Under the pieces are notes generated by a model, which was given only the letters and a program-made list of their open reading frames with translations, had not been told where the DNA came from and did no database searches. From positions 14,177 to 20,212 of the forward strand of contig JAOZLU010000059.1 of assembly GCA_029934695.1 (NCBI GenBank): a DNA stretch of 6,036 nucleotides, given 5' to 3'. This stretch comes from Desulfobacterales bacterium. Lineage in GTDB: Bacteria > Desulfobacterota > Desulfobacteria > Desulfobacterales > 4be13. Within the stretch, counting starts at the first letter, position 1. The number at the start of each line of letters is the position of its first letter. Shown here one piece after another: positions 5,345 through 6,036 of this stretch. The position numbers were made by a program, and so were the translations under genes.

Positions 5345-5920
5345 CGAAGAAAATTCAGTGTTGTTGCAGTTATTCTCAGTGTTTTAATTTTCTCATCCAT
5401 GCCCGCTTTTGCTGTGGACGGCTATTTCTCCGTCGGCACAGGCATGGGGGGAAGCGCGGAGGAATATAACCTGACCATTGAGGCAGGTGCCATGGGCGTT
5501 GAAATCGGCGACAGGAAATATCTTATGGGTGGCGGAATGCCCCTTATTCCTCACGGATACGATAAAATTCCCTCGGATACTTATGATTATCCGGCTCCAC
5601 ATGGCAATTATACGACTCTGGGCGAAGAATATGACGGCACCGAACTGGGGCTGTTTGGCAAAACAGGTATCGAAACAATGTACCCGGGATTTTATTTCTC
5701 CGCACTCTTAGGATTCACAAGGGTCACTGAAATCCAAGTCTCTGAATCAAACACCACCGGCCGCCATTATGAACAGTCTTCAGAGAAAAATGTTCATTGG
5801 ATGTATGGCATCGGGGCAACATATTTCAAAGAACTCCTCGACGATGATTGGCGATTCTGTTTTCAACTTGATCTGGATAACCGGCGAGGACTGACAGGAA
5901 GCGTCGGGTTTTATTGGTAA
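5342..5920 (+). CDS. Exported protein, probable small outer-membrane beta-barrel (192 aa)
   Basis: Residues 1-24 form a clear Sec signal peptide: MRRK, a hydrophobic core (FSVVAVILSVLIF), then SMPAFA with an AxA signal peptidase I site before VDGYFS. The mature part (about 168 aa) is rich in Gly and aromatic residues and has short alternating strands, such as TELGLFGKTGIE, GFYFSALLGFTRV, VHWMYGIGATYF and WRFCFQLDL. It ends LTGSVGFYW, a final strand with a terminal aromatic residue as expected for BAM-inserted barrels. Size suits an eight-stranded barrel. A Tyr/Pro-rich stretch (about 73-95) could be a long surface loop. No enzyme motif and no lipobox is visible. It has its own ribosome binding site and stands 128 bp from the HEPN gene, so it is probably a separate unit. 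Transport, adhesion or a structural role are all possible; I do not recognise the family. Confidence 0.85.
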   Translation: MRRKFSVVAVILSVLIFSSMPAFAVDGYFSVGTGMGGSAEEYNLTIEAGAMGVEIGDRKYLMGGGMPLIPHGYDKIPSDTYDYPAPHGNYTTLGEEYDGTELGLFGKTGIETMYPGFYFSALLGFTRVTEIQVSESNTTGRHYEQSSEKNVHWMYGIGATYFKELLDDDWRFCFQLDLDNRRGLTGSVGFYW

Positions 5921-5928
5921 AAAAAGGA

Positions 5929-5971
5929 TATAGGATGTAGGGTGGGTGCAGCGAAGCGGAACCCACCTTCC
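5929..5971. repeat. REP-like palindromic repeat (GGTGGGT...ACCCACC)
   Basis: GGTGGGT (5941-5947) pairs with ACCCACC (5961-5967) around a 13-nt interior that holds GCGAAGC, itself a small GC/GC hairpin. It is preceded by TATAGGATGTAGG. Sequences of this build occur as dispersed intergenic repeats in several bacteria and are often moved by REP-associated (Y1) transposases; that is recalled, not tested. It stands right after the outer-membrane protein stop and could also act as its terminator, though no T-run follows. Confidence 0.65.
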
Positions 5972-5981
5972 CGATGTGTTA

Positions 5982-6036
5982 GAACATCGAACATCAAACA
6001 TCAAACATCAAACATCAAACATCGAACATCGAACAT
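5982..6036. repeat. Heptanucleotide tandem array, core AACATC (right end)
   Basis: Seven full units and one partial: GAACATC x2, AAACATC x4, GAACATC, then GAACAT at the edge. The reverse complement has core GATGTT plus a variable seventh base, the same core as the left array, so the two arrays are inverted relative to each other. GATGTGT, the last left unit, also occurs here at 5973-5979. The array probably continues beyond the window. Confidence 0.9.

Noticed and set aside
5982..6036. CRISPR array
   Set aside because: The units are 7 bp and directly tandem without spacers, and no cas gene is present.

Overview
The window looks like a piece of accessory DNA from a Gram-negative bacterium. 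The only envelope gene codes for a signal-peptide-bearing protein with an outer-membrane beta-barrel type C-terminus. Heptanucleotide tandem arrays, a GGTGGGT/ACCCACC palindromic repeat and AT-rich genes mixed with GC-richer ones recall large, repeat-rich genomes of sulfate-reducing Desulfobacterota (Desulfonema/Desulfococcus-like). That assignment is an impression from repeat style and was not tested. Both ends of the window lie inside short tandem repeats, so it may be a whole draft contig that ended where assembly failed.

Layout, all genes on the + strand. (1) 1-63: heptamer array, core GATGTT. (2) 217-1554: an OLD/ABC-like AAA ATPase whose single reading frame is broken by one TGA at 403-405, just after the Walker A region. 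It is followed by an overlapping 48-codon ORF (1544-1690) that looks like the start of a truncated partner gene. (3) 1694-1837: a weak terminator-like hairpin, a possible promoter, a 15-bp direct repeat and a strong Shine-Dalgarno leading to a TTG start. (4) 1838-4008: a two-gene operon with a 4-bp overlap, coding for an ATP-grasp-type ligase and a class I SAM-dependent methyltransferase. It ends at a strong hairpin (4031-4066). (5) 4096-5213: two AT-rich genes overlapping by 1 bp, an unrecognised 172-aa protein and a 199-aa helical protein with an RNxxxH motif typical of HEPN ribonuclease domains. (6) 5342-5920: an exported, probably outer-membrane beta-barrel protein of 192 aa. (7) 5921-6036: a REP-like palindrome, then a second heptamer array in inverted orientation to the first.

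How the parts may work together. The ATP-grasp and methyltransferase genes are translationally coupled and probably act on one small molecule or peptide, with one enzyme forming an amide-type bond and the other methylating; the substrate is unknown. The HEPN gene and its upstream partner have the layout of a toxin-antitoxin or abortive-infection module. The broken ATPase with its truncated partner may be the remains of a second defence-like module. Together these suggest an island of defence/accessory cassettes among repeats. The least explained parts are the HEPN pair and the ATP-grasp/methyltransferase operon.
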